Source: Oleidesulfovibrio alaskensis DSM 16109
GTDB lineage: Bacteria > Desulfobacterota > Desulfovibrionia > Desulfovibrionales > Desulfovibrionaceae
Assembly: GCF_000482745.1 (NCBI RefSeq)
Contig: NZ_AXWQ01000014.1
Span: 1 to 64,000 of the forward strand
Direction: 5' to 3'
Length of the DNA stretch: 64,000 bases
Part shown: positions 16,144 through 24,603 of the stretch, one piece after another
Position numbering within the stretch: the stretch's first letter is position 1
How the letters are laid out: every line of letters starts with the position of its first letter
The notes under the pieces: model-generated
What the model was told of the DNA's origin: nothing
Seen by the model: only the letters and a program-made list of their open reading frames with translations
The model's database searches: none
Translations under genes and position numbers: made by a program

Positions 16144-17421
16144 CTACAGGGCGTCGCCCAGCACCCTGTCCACAATAATCGCGGCTGCTGTACGCACCGA
16201 TAGATGGTTGTACCCATCAAGTGACCGTATCGGCCGCAGTATGCCGTCGCAGCGTTCCAGCACATCCGGAGCCAGCCCGTGAGCTGTGCCGAACAGAAGC
16301 AGCACTGGTTTTTCACGCAGCATGCGGCGGACCGATTCGAATCCGGTATCGCCTGCGCCGCGGGCGCTGGTGGCGATGACCGTCGGCCGTTGCCCTGTGC
16401 GCTGCTCGATATCTCCGATGGCTTCCTCTACCGTGGAAACACCCCGGACAAGACGCAGTGCCGTGCCCCTGTCGGGGTTGGCGCTTACGCCGGGTCCGTC
16501 CGTCCAGTGCCGGAGCAGACCGTCAAGCAGTCGACGCTGGTCTTCAATGGGAGTGGTGATGTAGTAACCACCCAGACCAAACGTGCACGAACAGCGGCCT
16601 ATATCGTGAATATCGAGGTTTGTCAAAGAAACGGCGACAGATTTATTTTCTTTGTTTACGACGGGATAATGTACCAGCGCGCAGTACAGATTTCTTCCCG
16701 GTCTTTCTCTGTCTGTTTTTCGTAGTATTTTTAAATCGTTATAATCTATTTGCGCATCGCGCAAAATTTCTGGTCTGTTGAGCAAAGTTGTTTTCAGGGC
16801 CTGCTCGCGCCGCCATGCGGCAATGCGCCCGTGGTCACCGGAGCGCAGAATCTCCGGCACTTCGTGCCCTTCAAAAATTTCGGGCCGCGTATAGTGCGGA
16901 TATTCCAGCAGGCCGGAGGAAAAGCTTTCTTCTTCGCCTGATTCTTCATGCCCCATGTATCCGGGCACCAGTCTGCCGGTGGCTTCCATAACGGCCATGG
17001 CGGCAGTTTCGCCCCCGTTGAGCACAAAATCGCCCATGGATACCGGCTCGATGGGAAATACCGATTCCAGACGGGCGTCTATGCCTTCATACCGGCCGCA
17101 GATAATTGTCAGATTGTCACCGGTTGCCAGTTCGCGGGCCAGTTCCTGCGTGAAAGGACGACCCTTGGGCGCCATAAGCAGTATTCTGCCGGGGCGGGGA
17201 ATGCTGCGCAGTGCCGCGGCCAGCGGGCCGGGCATCATCACCATGCCGGGGCCGCCGCCATACGGACGGTCGTCCACTGTACGGTGCCTGTCGGTGGTGT
17301 GGTCGCGCGGGTTTACAAAGCCGACTTCCACCAGACCGGATTCTCGTGCCTTGCCCATAAGGCCGCACGCCAGCGGGGAATCGAAATACTCCGGAAACAG
17401 AGTGACGATGTTGAAACGCAT
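16144..17421 (-). CDS. trmD: tRNA (guanine37-N1)-methyltransferase TrmD fused to a second SPOUT-type methyltransferase domain
   Basis: Residues 1 to about 235 are a full TrmD, with MRFNIVTLFPEYF, DDRPYGGGPGMVM, LTIICGRYEGIDAR and the knot SMGDFVLNGGETAAM. It makes m1G37 to prevent frameshifting. TrmD normally ends near residue 250. Here about 180 more residues follow, with YCALVHYPVVNK at the junction, a central GYYITTP, and GTAHGLAPDVL near the end. This resembles the predicted alpha/beta-knot RNA methyltransferase family PF09936, which I recall being fused to TrmD in Desulfovibrio. The second substrate is unknown. The start at 17421 was chosen on family grounds; gene order is conserved. Confidence 0.94.
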   Translation of the reverse strand: MRFNIVTLFPEYFDSPLACGLMGKARESGLVEVGFVNPRDHTTDRHRTVDDRPYGGGPGMVMMPGPLAAALRSIPRPGRILLMAPKGRPFTQELARELATGDNLTIICGRYEGIDARLESVFPIEPVSMGDFVLNGGETAAMAVMEATGRLVPGYMGHEESGEEESFSSGLLEYPHYTRPEIFEGHEVPEILRSGDHGRIAAWRREQALKTTLLNRPEILRDAQIDYNDLKILRKTDRERPGRNLYCALVHYPVVNKENKSVAVSLTNLDIHDIGRCSCTFGLGGYYITTPIEDQRRLLDGLLRHWTDGPGVSANPDRGTALRLVRGVSTVEEAIGDIEQRTGQRPTVIATSARGAGDTGFESVRRMLREKPVLLLFGTAHGLAPDVLERCDGILRPIRSLDGYNHLSVRTAAAIIVDRVLGDAL

Positions 17422-17482
17422 GCCTTTTTTGCCTTTGTGATGCCGCGTCGGCCCGGCTGTCCGCAGACAGCGCCGCACGGCA

Positions 17483-18013
17483 TCAGCTGCCGGAAAGATA
17501 AATCTCCAGCAGGCCGGGCGGCGGGGTGATGCGTATGGTCTCGGAGTCCACGTCTATTTCTGCCACAAATTCCTCGGCGGCAGGAAACAGCACTTCCTTG
17601 CCGTCGGGGGTTGTTATCTCCCACACTTCCTGTTCGGGGGTGGGGGCAGAAAACGCCGTTAGGGTACCCAGGGTGCTGCCGTCTTCATCCAGCACCACGG
17701 TAAAGCCGAGAATGTCCTCAATGTAGACTTCGTCATCTTCCAGTTCCGGCAGCTCTGCATGCGGTATAAGCACCTTGTGCTGGCGCAGTTTTTCCGCTGC
17801 ATTTCTGTCGTCTATGCCTTCCAGCAGCAGAAGTTCGGTGCCGGAGTGCCGGCGGCTGCTTCTGACCCGGTAAGGCACGCAGGGGCCTTTGCCCGCCTGC
17901 AGAAAGATGCGTTCCTGCATGAGAAAAGGGGAGTCCGCGTAAGAAACGACGCAGACTTCCCCCCGAAGTCCATGGGGCTTGGTGATCAAGCCAATCTGAA
18001 CGTATTTGTCCAT
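17483..18013 (-). CDS. rimM: Ribosome maturation factor RimM
   Basis: The 176-residue protein has the RimM N-terminal barrel (VQIGLITKPHGLRGEVCV) and a C-terminal PRC-barrel (EVYIEDILGFTVVLDEDG, VLFPAAEEFVAEIDVDSETI). It helps assemble the 30S head, binding ribosomal protein S19. Position between the KH protein gene and trmD is the conserved arrangement. The protein is of standard length. Confidence 0.96.
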   Translation of the reverse strand: MDKYVQIGLITKPHGLRGEVCVVSYADSPFLMQERIFLQAGKGPCVPYRVRSSRRHSGTELLLLEGIDDRNAAEKLRQHKVLIPHAELPELEDDEVYIEDILGFTVVLDEDGSTLGTLTAFSAPTPEQEVWEITTPDGKEVLFPAAEEFVAEIDVDSETIRITPPPGLLEIYLSGS

Positions 18014-18045
18014 CTACGCTTCAGGCTTCCTTCATTCAGCCGGCG

Positions 18046-18279
18046 TTATTCCAGAATTTCCAGAACAGAACGCTTTCTGACCTTTGTGGAGGCTGCGCCA
18101 AGGATAGTGCGGATGGCACGGGCTGTACGCCCCTGCTTTCCAATAACCTTGCCGAGGTCTTCCTTTGCCACCTTCAGTTCAAGAACAGATGTCTGTTCCC
18201 CTTCCACTTCGGTGACAACCACTTCATCGGGTTTGTCCACAAGCGATCTGGCGATGTACTCGACGAGTTCCTTCAACAT
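18046..18279 (-). CDS. khpA: KH-domain RNA-binding protein KhpA
   Basis: This 77-residue protein is a single KH domain (LVEYIARSLVDKPDEV, then the VIGKQGRTARAIRTIL segment containing the GxxG loop as GKQG). KhpA/YlqC proteins bind many small RNAs and mRNAs, often as dimers with KhpB. It is placed between rpsP and rimM, its usual neighbours. A GGTGAG ribosome-binding site precedes the ATG at 18279. Confidence 0.94.
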   Translation of the reverse strand: MLKELVEYIARSLVDKPDEVVVTEVEGEQTSVLELKVAKEDLGKVIGKQGRTARAIRTILGAASTKVRKRSVLEILE

Positions 18280-18369
18280 GGCTCACCTCCACTAGTGCTT
18301 CCACAGGATTTACAGCGTGAAAGAGGCGCTGCCGCATAGACCGGTATCCGGCGCCACGCCGGATCAGTA

Positions 18370-18609
18370 CTACTGTGCGTTCTTTTTCAGCAGAGCGCGT
18401 ACCGTGTCGGTGGGTTCGGCGCCGCGTTCGAGCCACTTCTGCACCTTTTCGGTGTCGATCTTGACTTCGGCGGGGTCCACCATGGGGTTGTAGTAACCGA
18501 TGTAATCCAGAGGACGGCCTTCGCGACGGGCCTCGCTGTTGATAGCAATGATGCGGTAGAAAGCGCGTTTCTTGTTGCCCATACGGGTCAGTCTGAGTTT
18601 AACGGCCAT
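18370..18609 (-). CDS. rpsP: 30S ribosomal protein S16
   Basis: The 79-residue protein is a standard S16: MAVKLRLTRMGNKKRAFYRIIAINS near the N-terminus, then RPLDYIGYYNPM, KVQKWLERGAEPTDTVRALL. It is an early assembly protein of the 30S subunit. It follows ffh by 82 bases on the same strand. Confidence 0.97.
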   Translation of the reverse strand: MAVKLRLTRMGNKKRAFYRIIAINSEARREGRPLDYIGYYNPMVDPAEVKIDTEKVQKWLERGAEPTDTVRALLKKNAQ

Positions 18610-18691
18610 AATGACACTCTCCCATTATTTTATGGCATAATATGGTATTTGCGGGAAATCGCAAGGGGACACCCCTGTGCTGGCCGCAATC

Positions 18692-20221
18692 TTACCTTTT
18701 TTTCTTGCCCTGTTTCTTTTTCTGTTTGTCTTTTTTACGCTGCTCGCGTTTTTTCTTCTGGTCCGATTTGCTGGGACCGGAAGGCTGCATGCCGTCCATG
18801 CCGGGCATGCCGGGAAAGCCGCCCATACCGGGCAGTCCGCCCATACCGCTCATGGCCGAAGGATCGGGCATGCCTTTGCCGCCCATGCCGGGCAGCTGGG
18901 GCATTTTGCCTTTTTTCTTTTTTCCGCCGCCCATGACCTGCTTCATCATCTGCCGCATGCCTTCAAAGTTGCTCAGCAGTTTATCCACCTCTTTCACGGT
19001 GGTGCCGGCACCTCTGGCTATACGTTCCTTGCGGCTGGTGTTCATCAGGATGGGCTGGCGCCTTTCCTGCGGCGTCATGGAGTTGATGATGGCCTCTATG
19101 CGGACCATTTCCTTTTCAGGAACCTGCATGTCGCCCAGCTTTTCGCGCAGGGCACCCATGCCGGGAATCAGCTTCATGATACTTTCGAGTGAACCCAGTT
19201 TGCGCATGCGGCGCATCTGAGTCCGGAAATCTTCAAAGTCGAACTCGGCCCGCTGCATTTTGCGGCCCAGTTCTTCAGCTTCTTCTTCCTTGATGGTGGT
19301 CTGCGCCTTTTCTATCAGCGTCAGTACGTCACCCATGCCCAGAATACGGCTGGCAATTCTGTCAGGGTGGAACACTTCAAGGTCGGAGAGCTTTTCGCCC
19401 ATGCCGACGAATTTCACCGATTTTCCGGTGACAGTCTTGATGGACAGGGCTGCGCCGCCGCGGGCATCGCCGTCCATTTTGGTCAGCACCACGCCGGTGA
19501 TGTCCAGCGCGTTGTTGAACGCATCTGCCACCGTCACGGCGTCCTGACCCGTCATGGCGTCGGCCACGAACAGAATTTCCTGCGGAGCCACGGCCTCTTT
19601 AATGGCCACAAGCTCCTGCATGAGCGTTTCGTCAATGTGCAGCCGGCCGGCGGTGTCAAGAATGACAACGTTGCATTGCTGTTCTCTGGCTGCGGCCACC
19701 GCATTTCTGGCAATGTCCACGGGGTTCATCTGCACCGTGGAATCATACACGGGCAGGTCAAGCTGCGCCGCCAGTGTTTTCAGCTGGTCGATGGCCGCCG
19801 GGCGGTAGACGTCGGCCGGTGCAAGGTACGGCCGCATTTTGCTTTTACGCAGATGGTTGGCCAGTTTGCCGGTGGAGGTGGTTTTACCAGACCCCTGCAG
19901 ACCCACCATCATGATGACATAAGGCTGCTGGCCGCGCAGGTCGAGACCCGTGGTTTCGCCGCCCAGCAGTTCAATCATTTCGTCATTGACGATTTTGATA
20001 ACCTGCTGCGCGGGATTCAGGCCCTTGAGCACGTCCTGACCAAGGCATTTATCGCGCACACGGTCGATGAACTGCTTGACGACCTTGAAATTGACGTCGG
20101 CCTCCAGCAGCGCAAGTCGGACTTCGCGCAGGCCTTCCTGCACGTTTTCTTCAGTTAACCGTTTCTGGCCGCTGAACTTCTTGAATACCGACGACAACCG
20201 GTCGGAAAGCGTATCGAACAT
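18692..20221 (-). CDS. ffh: Signal recognition particle GTPase Ffh
   Basis: The 509-residue protein has the N domain, the G domain with GLQGSGKTTSTGKLA (Walker A, about residue 108), DTAGRLHID, TKMDGDARGGAALS, and the Met-rich M domain that binds 4.5S RNA and signal sequences. The C-terminal tail is strikingly rich in Met, Gly and Pro, then Lys (MGGLPGMGGFPGMPGMDGM and a lysine-rich end). This extends the protein by about 50 residues over E. coli Ffh. The first gene of the block, it starts at an ATG after GGGG. Confidence 0.97.
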   Translation of the reverse strand: MFDTLSDRLSSVFKKFSGQKRLTEENVQEGLREVRLALLEADVNFKVVKQFIDRVRDKCLGQDVLKGLNPAQQVIKIVNDEMIELLGGETTGLDLRGQQPYVIMMVGLQGSGKTTSTGKLANHLRKSKMRPYLAPADVYRPAAIDQLKTLAAQLDLPVYDSTVQMNPVDIARNAVAAAREQQCNVVILDTAGRLHIDETLMQELVAIKEAVAPQEILFVADAMTGQDAVTVADAFNNALDITGVVLTKMDGDARGGAALSIKTVTGKSVKFVGMGEKLSDLEVFHPDRIASRILGMGDVLTLIEKAQTTIKEEEAEELGRKMQRAEFDFEDFRTQMRRMRKLGSLESIMKLIPGMGALREKLGDMQVPEKEMVRIEAIINSMTPQERRQPILMNTSRKERIARGAGTTVKEVDKLLSNFEGMRQMMKQVMGGGKKKKGKMPQLPGMGGKGMPDPSAMSGMGGLPGMGGFPGMPGMDGMQPSGPSKSDQKKKREQRKKDKQKKKQGKKKR

Positions 20222-20253
20222 GGTAACCCCAAGTTAACAACGTAAGAGGCGAT

Positions 20254-20282
20254 TCGTTAAGTGACTTCGCGCAGGAAGTCAA
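20254..20282 (-). promoter_or_regulatory. Candidate promoter for ffh operon
   Basis: Minus strand TTGACT (20282-20277), 17-base spacer, TAACGA (20259-20254). The -35 is good and the -10 poor. It lies 33 bases upstream of the ffh start in a 270-base gap with no other feature. Confidence 0.35.
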
Positions 20283-20494
20283 GGGCAGAGTTGCCGCTGG
20301 CCGCCGCGCCCCGTGTCGGCAGATGCGTGTGTGTAGCGGAAACTACCCCTGTAACGCAAGGGCGGTCTGCCTGCGTGGCTGCCGGTCTTTTAATGCGGTA
20401 CCGGCCGGTACGGGCTGTGCCGTACGGCTGCCGGCAGACATTCTGCGTCTTATACGGGGCGTGAACTGCGTCCGGCCCTGTCCGGGCAACAGGG

Positions 20495-22249
20495 TTACTC
20501 CGCGGTCATTTCCGGGCCGGGCAGTCCGGCGCATTCGTGGAACACCCGCAGACGGCATACGGCGCAGCGGTTCATGTCTAGCTGGGGGGTGATGGTGGCA
20601 ATGGCTTCCGCCTTGTCTTCATATATGGGAATTATGGGACCGCATTGCAGCCGTTCCATGGCCGCGCGCACGCCGGGGTTGGCAGAGCACATGTACAGGC
20701 GCACCCCTGCGGCCTGCAGCAGTTTGCGTTCTTCAAAGATGGTTTCGCAGCCGGAGTAATCAATAAAGTTGATGCCGCTGGCAACGATCAGGATATGGTT
20801 CTGGCCCGGATTGGCGGCCACGATATTTTCCAGCTCTTCGGCCACATGTTCGGCTGCGCCGAAAAACAGCGAGCCGTCCAGCCGCAGTATTTTAAGCTGC
20901 GGGCATTCGGGCAGGTTGCGGTTTTCCTGTCTGATTATGTGGCGCATGCCGTCTATGAGCACCGGTGCCATGGGCATGAAGTGCGGGTGCATGGTACGGT
21001 GCAGATAGATGAGCAGCGAAAGGGCTACTCCGGCGATGAGAGCAAATTCCAGCTTTACGGTGAGTGTGGAAAGCAGCGTGACGGCAAAGACCAGAGGCTC
21101 GCCGCTGCCCGCGCTCATGATGCGCCGGATGTGCTCTATGTCTATGAGGTTCCACGCCACCAGCATGATGACACCGGCCATGGCCGGAAGCGGCAGATAC
21201 GCGGCCAGCCCGCCCATGACGGAAACCATGCCCACCAGCAGAACCGCCGCAAAAATGGCGGACAGCGGCGTGCGGGCGCCGGTGGCGTAATTGACACCCG
21301 TGCGGGTGAACGAACCGGACGACGCGTAGGCCGAAAAGAAGCAGCCCACCATGTTCGACAGCCCCTGACCGATGAATTCGCGGTTGTTGTCTATGCGCTG
21401 GTGCGAAAGAGCCCCCACGGATCTGGCAATGGATACGGCCTCGGCAAGCCCCAGCATGGCCACCGCCAGCGCTCCGGGCATAAGTATGCCCAGCCGTTCC
21501 GGATCGAATACCGGCACGGAGAAGGGCGGCAGTCCGGCGTGCAGGGCTCCCACCATGCGTACTCCGTTGGCTGCGCCGTCAATGACAAGACACAGCAGCC
21601 CTCCTGCCGCCATGGCTATAAGCATGGCGGGCAGGCGTTTATCCACGCGGCGGACCAAAAGCGCCGTGACAAACGTGACTGCGGCTATGGCCACGGCATG
21701 CCAGCTGGCCTGCGGCAGCATGGAGACGAACGTTGCCATGTCGCGCGGCAGAAAACCGCTGCGCGGCACGGACAGACCGGCAAATCCGCCCAGCTGGCTT
21801 GAGGCGATGAGAATGGCCGCACCGGTGGTGAAGCCCGTCAGCACGGAATGGGAGACAAAGTTGACCACGGAACCCAGCCGCGCCAGCCCCAGCGCCAGCT
21901 GGATGAGGCCGGCCATCAGCGTGAGACTGAGCACAAGGCATATGTAGTCCGGTGTGCCCGCAGGGGCCAGCGTGCTGACATTGGAAAAAATAACCAGCGA
22001 GATGGCCGTGGTGGGGCCTGATACAAGATGCATGGAAGAGCCGAACAGCGCCGCTATGATGGCCGGGACAACGGCGGTGTATATGCCGTATTCAGGCGGC
22101 AGTCCCGCCAGCGTGGCAAACGCCACTCCCTGCGGCAGAACGATGATGGCTCCCGTGAGACCTGCCAGAAGGTCTGCGCGCAGGGTGCGGGCCGTTACTC
22201 CCGGCAGCCAGTGCATAAAAGGGAAAAAGGCTGCGATGCCCGTTTTCAT
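20495..22249 (-). CDS. SulP-family anion transporter with STAS domain
   Basis: The 584-residue protein begins with the SulP signature (LRADLLAGLTGAIIVLPQGVAFATLAGLPPEYGIYTA, split over two membrane segments), has about 11-12 hydrophobic segments, and ends with a STAS domain (LKILRLDGSLFFGAAEHV, ILIVASGINFIDYSGCE). SulP proteins move sulfate, bicarbonate or other anions. In a sulfate reducer sulfate is an attractive substrate, but bicarbonate or another anion is equally possible from the sequence. The STAS domain has a Ser (DYSGCE) as in phosphorylated anti-sigma antagonists. The ATG at 22249 has GGAG ten bases upstream; a longer frame to 22660 is not supported. Confidence 0.92.
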   Translation of the reverse strand: MKTGIAAFFPFMHWLPGVTARTLRADLLAGLTGAIIVLPQGVAFATLAGLPPEYGIYTAVVPAIIAALFGSSMHLVSGPTTAISLVIFSNVSTLAPAGTPDYICLVLSLTLMAGLIQLALGLARLGSVVNFVSHSVLTGFTTGAAILIASSQLGGFAGLSVPRSGFLPRDMATFVSMLPQASWHAVAIAAVTFVTALLVRRVDKRLPAMLIAMAAGGLLCLVIDGAANGVRMVGALHAGLPPFSVPVFDPERLGILMPGALAVAMLGLAEAVSIARSVGALSHQRIDNNREFIGQGLSNMVGCFFSAYASSGSFTRTGVNYATGARTPLSAIFAAVLLVGMVSVMGGLAAYLPLPAMAGVIMLVAWNLIDIEHIRRIMSAGSGEPLVFAVTLLSTLTVKLEFALIAGVALSLLIYLHRTMHPHFMPMAPVLIDGMRHIIRQENRNLPECPQLKILRLDGSLFFGAAEHVAEELENIVAANPGQNHILIVASGINFIDYSGCETIFEERKLLQAAGVRLYMCSANPGVRAAMERLQCGPIIPIYEDKAEAIATITPQLDMNRCAVCRLRVFHECAGLPGPEMTAE

Positions 22250-22307
22250 GTGTACATGACTCCGTGATGTATGATGTCCGGCCACGGTGCGCGCGGCCGC
22301 ATTTTTC

Positions 22308-22336
22308 ACTATAGCGTGTAGTGGCGGTCTGTTCAA
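22308..22336 (-). promoter_or_regulatory. Sigma70-type promoter for the SulP gene
   Basis: Minus strand TTGAAC (22336-22331), 17-base spacer, TATAGT (22313-22308). It would give a leader of about 52 bases to the ATG at 22249. Confidence 0.65.
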
Positions 22337-22481
22337 GAATTGTACATAAATCAGTCTGCCTGACGTGCGCGGTGCTGCGCGTGCTGGACAACGGCTGCGG
22401 TATTGCCTATCGGAAACGGACCGACCCGAAAATAACAGCCGTCGGCGAACGGCCAAAGCATTACGACAGCACGAGGTGGAC

Positions 22482-23672
22482 ATGTCGCTTATTTCCGCAG
22501 AAATTGCAGGATATCTGGAAAAATCATCGTGGATCCGCAAGATGTTCGAGGCTGGAATCGCTCTTAAAAAACAATACGGCGAGCAGGCTGTGTGTGATTT
22601 CAGTCTGGGCAACCCCGACCTGCCCGCGCCGCCTGCGGTGGGCGATGCTTTGCGTACCATGGCTGAAAATGCCGGAAAGCCTTTTGCTTTCGGCTATATG
22701 CCCAACGGCGGTTTTCAGTGGGCCCGTGAAGCTCTTGCCGGGCAGGTATCCGCAGAACAGGGTATGCCCGTTGACGCAGGCGATCTGCTGCTTTCCTGCG
22801 GAGCCGCGGGGGCGCTCAATGCGTTTTTCCGCGCTGTGCTGGAACCGGGCGACGAAGTGCTGGCGGTGGCTCCTTATTTTGTGGAGTACGGTTTTTATGT
22901 GTCCAACCATCAGGGTGTGTTTAAAACGGCCATGAGCCGTCCGGAAACCTTTGAGCTGGACATTGAGGCCGTGGAAGCCCGCATAACTCCGAAAACACGG
23001 GCGCTGATCATCAATTCGCCCAACAATCCCACCGGGGTTGTCTACAGCCGTGAAGAACTGGAAGCCCTTGCGGCACTTCTTGAGCGCAAGAGCCGCGAAA
23101 ACGGCCGTCCCGTCTATCTCATCGCGGACGAACCTTACCGTTTTCTGTCGTTTGACGGTGTAAAGGTGCCCAGCGTACTGCCGCTGTATCCTTTCAGTGT
23201 GGTAGTGAACAGTTTTTCCAAAAACCTGTCTCTGGCCGGCGAGCGTTTGGGGTACATCTGCCTTTCGCCTCTCATGGAGAACCGCGCGGAGCTGATGGCC
23301 GCGCTGACGCTGACAAACCGCATTCTCGGTTTTGTGAATCCGCCGGTTATCGGCCAGCACGTCATGGCGCATGCGCTGGGGTCGCAGGTTGACGTGGGCG
23401 TGTACGCGCAGCGCCGCGATGCCATGGCCGAGGTGCTTTCAGGCGCCGGATACCAGTTCTCCATGCCCAAGGGCGCGTTTTACTTTTTCCCCAAGGCGCC
23501 GGGTGGCGACGATGTGGAGTTCTGCCGTGTGCTGATGGAGGAAAAGGTGCTCGCGGTACCCGGATCAGGGTTCGGCGGCCCCGGTTATTTCAGGCTGACA
23601 TTCTGCGTGGATGAAGAAGTCATCCGCCGCAGTGCCGGCGGGTTTGCGCGGGCCATGGCTCATTTCGCGTAG
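22482..23672 (+). CDS. Class I/II pyridoxal-phosphate aminotransferase
   Basis: The 396-residue protein is a fold-type I aminotransferase, with FSLGNPDLPAPP, SCGAAGALNAFFRAVLEPGDEV, NSPNNPTGVVYS, and the PLP lysine in VVNSFSKNLSLAGERLGY (about residue 247). The C-terminal substrate-binding Arg is in GPGYFRLTFCV. Members of this group act on aspartate, aromatic or other amino acids; the exact substrate is not clear. The start at 22482 follows GAGGTGG. It is divergent from the SulP gene and ends in its own terminator. Confidence 0.9.
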   Translation: MSLISAEIAGYLEKSSWIRKMFEAGIALKKQYGEQAVCDFSLGNPDLPAPPAVGDALRTMAENAGKPFAFGYMPNGGFQWAREALAGQVSAEQGMPVDAGDLLLSCGAAGALNAFFRAVLEPGDEVLAVAPYFVEYGFYVSNHQGVFKTAMSRPETFELDIEAVEARITPKTRALIINSPNNPTGVVYSREELEALAALLERKSRENGRPVYLIADEPYRFLSFDGVKVPSVLPLYPFSVVVNSFSKNLSLAGERLGYICLSPLMENRAELMAALTLTNRILGFVNPPVIGQHVMAHALGSQVDVGVYAQRRDAMAEVLSGAGYQFSMPKGAFYFFPKAPGGDDVEFCRVLMEEKVLAVPGSGFGGPGYFRLTFCVDEEVIRRSAGGFARAMAHFA

Positions 23673-23737
23673 CCGTCCGCCGGTGCGCGCCCGCAGTGCG
23701 CGCCGGTCTGCGCTGTATGCCGGTACAGGCAATAACG

Positions 23738-23768
23738 GCGCCGTCTCACGGGAGGCGGCGCTTTTTTT
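23738..23768 (+). terminator. Terminator after the aminotransferase gene
   Basis: A stem of about 10 pairs (GCGCCG with CGGCGC, extended by CTC/GAG) has a four-base loop and is followed by seven T residues (23762-23768). Confidence 0.85.
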
Positions 23769-23799
23769 GCGGCCGGTACCCGTGCGGCGCAAGCAGACC

Positions 23800-24270
23800 T
23801 CAGGGCGCGGGGCGTTCCTTGGTCGTTATGTCGCCTAGGTCTATGCGTATCAGCGTGGTTACACGCATGGCATCGCCCAGAGGGCGGTCAGCTATGCCGA
23901 ACTGTTGCAGCAGGCATTGCATGGCGTGCAGCCGTTCATCTTCTGCCGTGATTATCTGCGCCGTACCGGAGGCCATAAGGCTGGAAAAAAACGTTCCGGC
24001 CTTGCAGGCACCGGCATCCGGCCCGCCGTCGTAAAAAACGGCGTTGCTCACCACCGTCACCCATACACGCGGGTTATGCCGCAGAATGTCAAGTTTGGTT
24101 CCCCGCAGTGCGCAGTGCGCATACAGCGTGGTGCCCTGATGGCCGTAATTGAGCGGGACGGCATACGGCGTGCCCTGCGGCGTCACCATGGATACTGTGC
24201 ACCATGTGGCGCGCGAAAGGATGGCTTCGATGGTTTCGGGGCTTGTTGTTTCACGGTTGTGCCTGTGCAT
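23800..24270 (-). CDS. Pyridoxamine 5'-phosphate oxidase-family flavin-binding protein
   Basis: The 156-residue protein is a split-barrel flavoprotein of the NimA/PPOX-like type: ILSRATWCTVSMVTPQGTPYAVPLNYGHQG at the start and LYAHCALRGTKLDILRHNPRVWVTVV in the middle. These bind FMN or related cofactors. Some reduce nitroimidazoles, but most have no known role. It is a single gene, convergent with the aminotransferase gene. The ATG at 24270 follows a GGAGACA sequence. Confidence 0.87.
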   Translation of the reverse strand: MHRHNRETTSPETIEAILSRATWCTVSMVTPQGTPYAVPLNYGHQGTTLYAHCALRGTKLDILRHNPRVWVTVVSNAVFYDGGPDAGACKAGTFFSSLMASGTAQIITAEDERLHAMQCLLQQFGIADRPLGDAMRVTTLIRIDLGDITTKERPAP

Positions 24271-24294
24271 GGCTGTCTCCGGCTGGTGGTCTGG

Positions 24295-24323
24295 AAAAAA
24301 AGCGGCATTCCGGAGAATGCCGC
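24295..24323 (-). terminator. Terminator after the coiled-coil protein gene
   Basis: The perfect nine-base stem GCGGCATTC/GAATGCCGC with a four-base loop is followed on the minus strand by seven T residues. It ends the two-gene unit of the EPSP-synthase-like and coiled-coil genes. Confidence 0.9.
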
Positions 24324-24342
24324 CTTGCAGGTCGGTTGCGGT

Positions 24343-24603
24343 TCAGAATGGAGCTGTCTCCATCCGCAGTCGGTTGAGTCTGTTGACGGCGAACTGCCGC
24401 TGGACCGTCAGGCTGTTTTTCATCTGCACGGCTGCGTGTATCTCCGACGCGAAGAATATACCCTTTTTCAGGTCTTCGGCGGAACGCAGGCGGGCTATTT
24501 CGGCATCCGCCGATTGCAGCTCGCGGTCATAACGGGCCACGAGGGCCTCAACATCCGGAATGTTATCCGGTAATGATACGTCTGCGGGCGGGTTTGTCTC
24601 CAT
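24343..24603 (-). CDS. Small coiled-coil protein of unknown function
   Basis: This 86-residue protein is mostly helical with heptad-like spacing (VEALVARYDRELQSADAEIARLRSAEDLKKG). It has no Cys, signal or membrane segment. Its start overlaps the end of the EPSP-synthase-like gene by 41 bases. It has a strong AAGGAG ribosome-binding site nine bases before the ATG and is followed by a clear terminator. The gene is therefore probably real and co-transcribed. Not recognised; a partner of the upstream protein is possible but unproven. Confidence 0.7.
   Translation of the reverse strand: METNPPADVSLPDNIPDVEALVARYDRELQSADAEIARLRSAEDLKKGIFFASEIHAAVQMKNSLTVQRQFAVNRLNRLRMETAPF

Noticed and set aside
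20222..20494. A riboswitch or RNA gene in the ffh-SulP gap
   Set aside because: No recognisable structure; only a weak promoter match.
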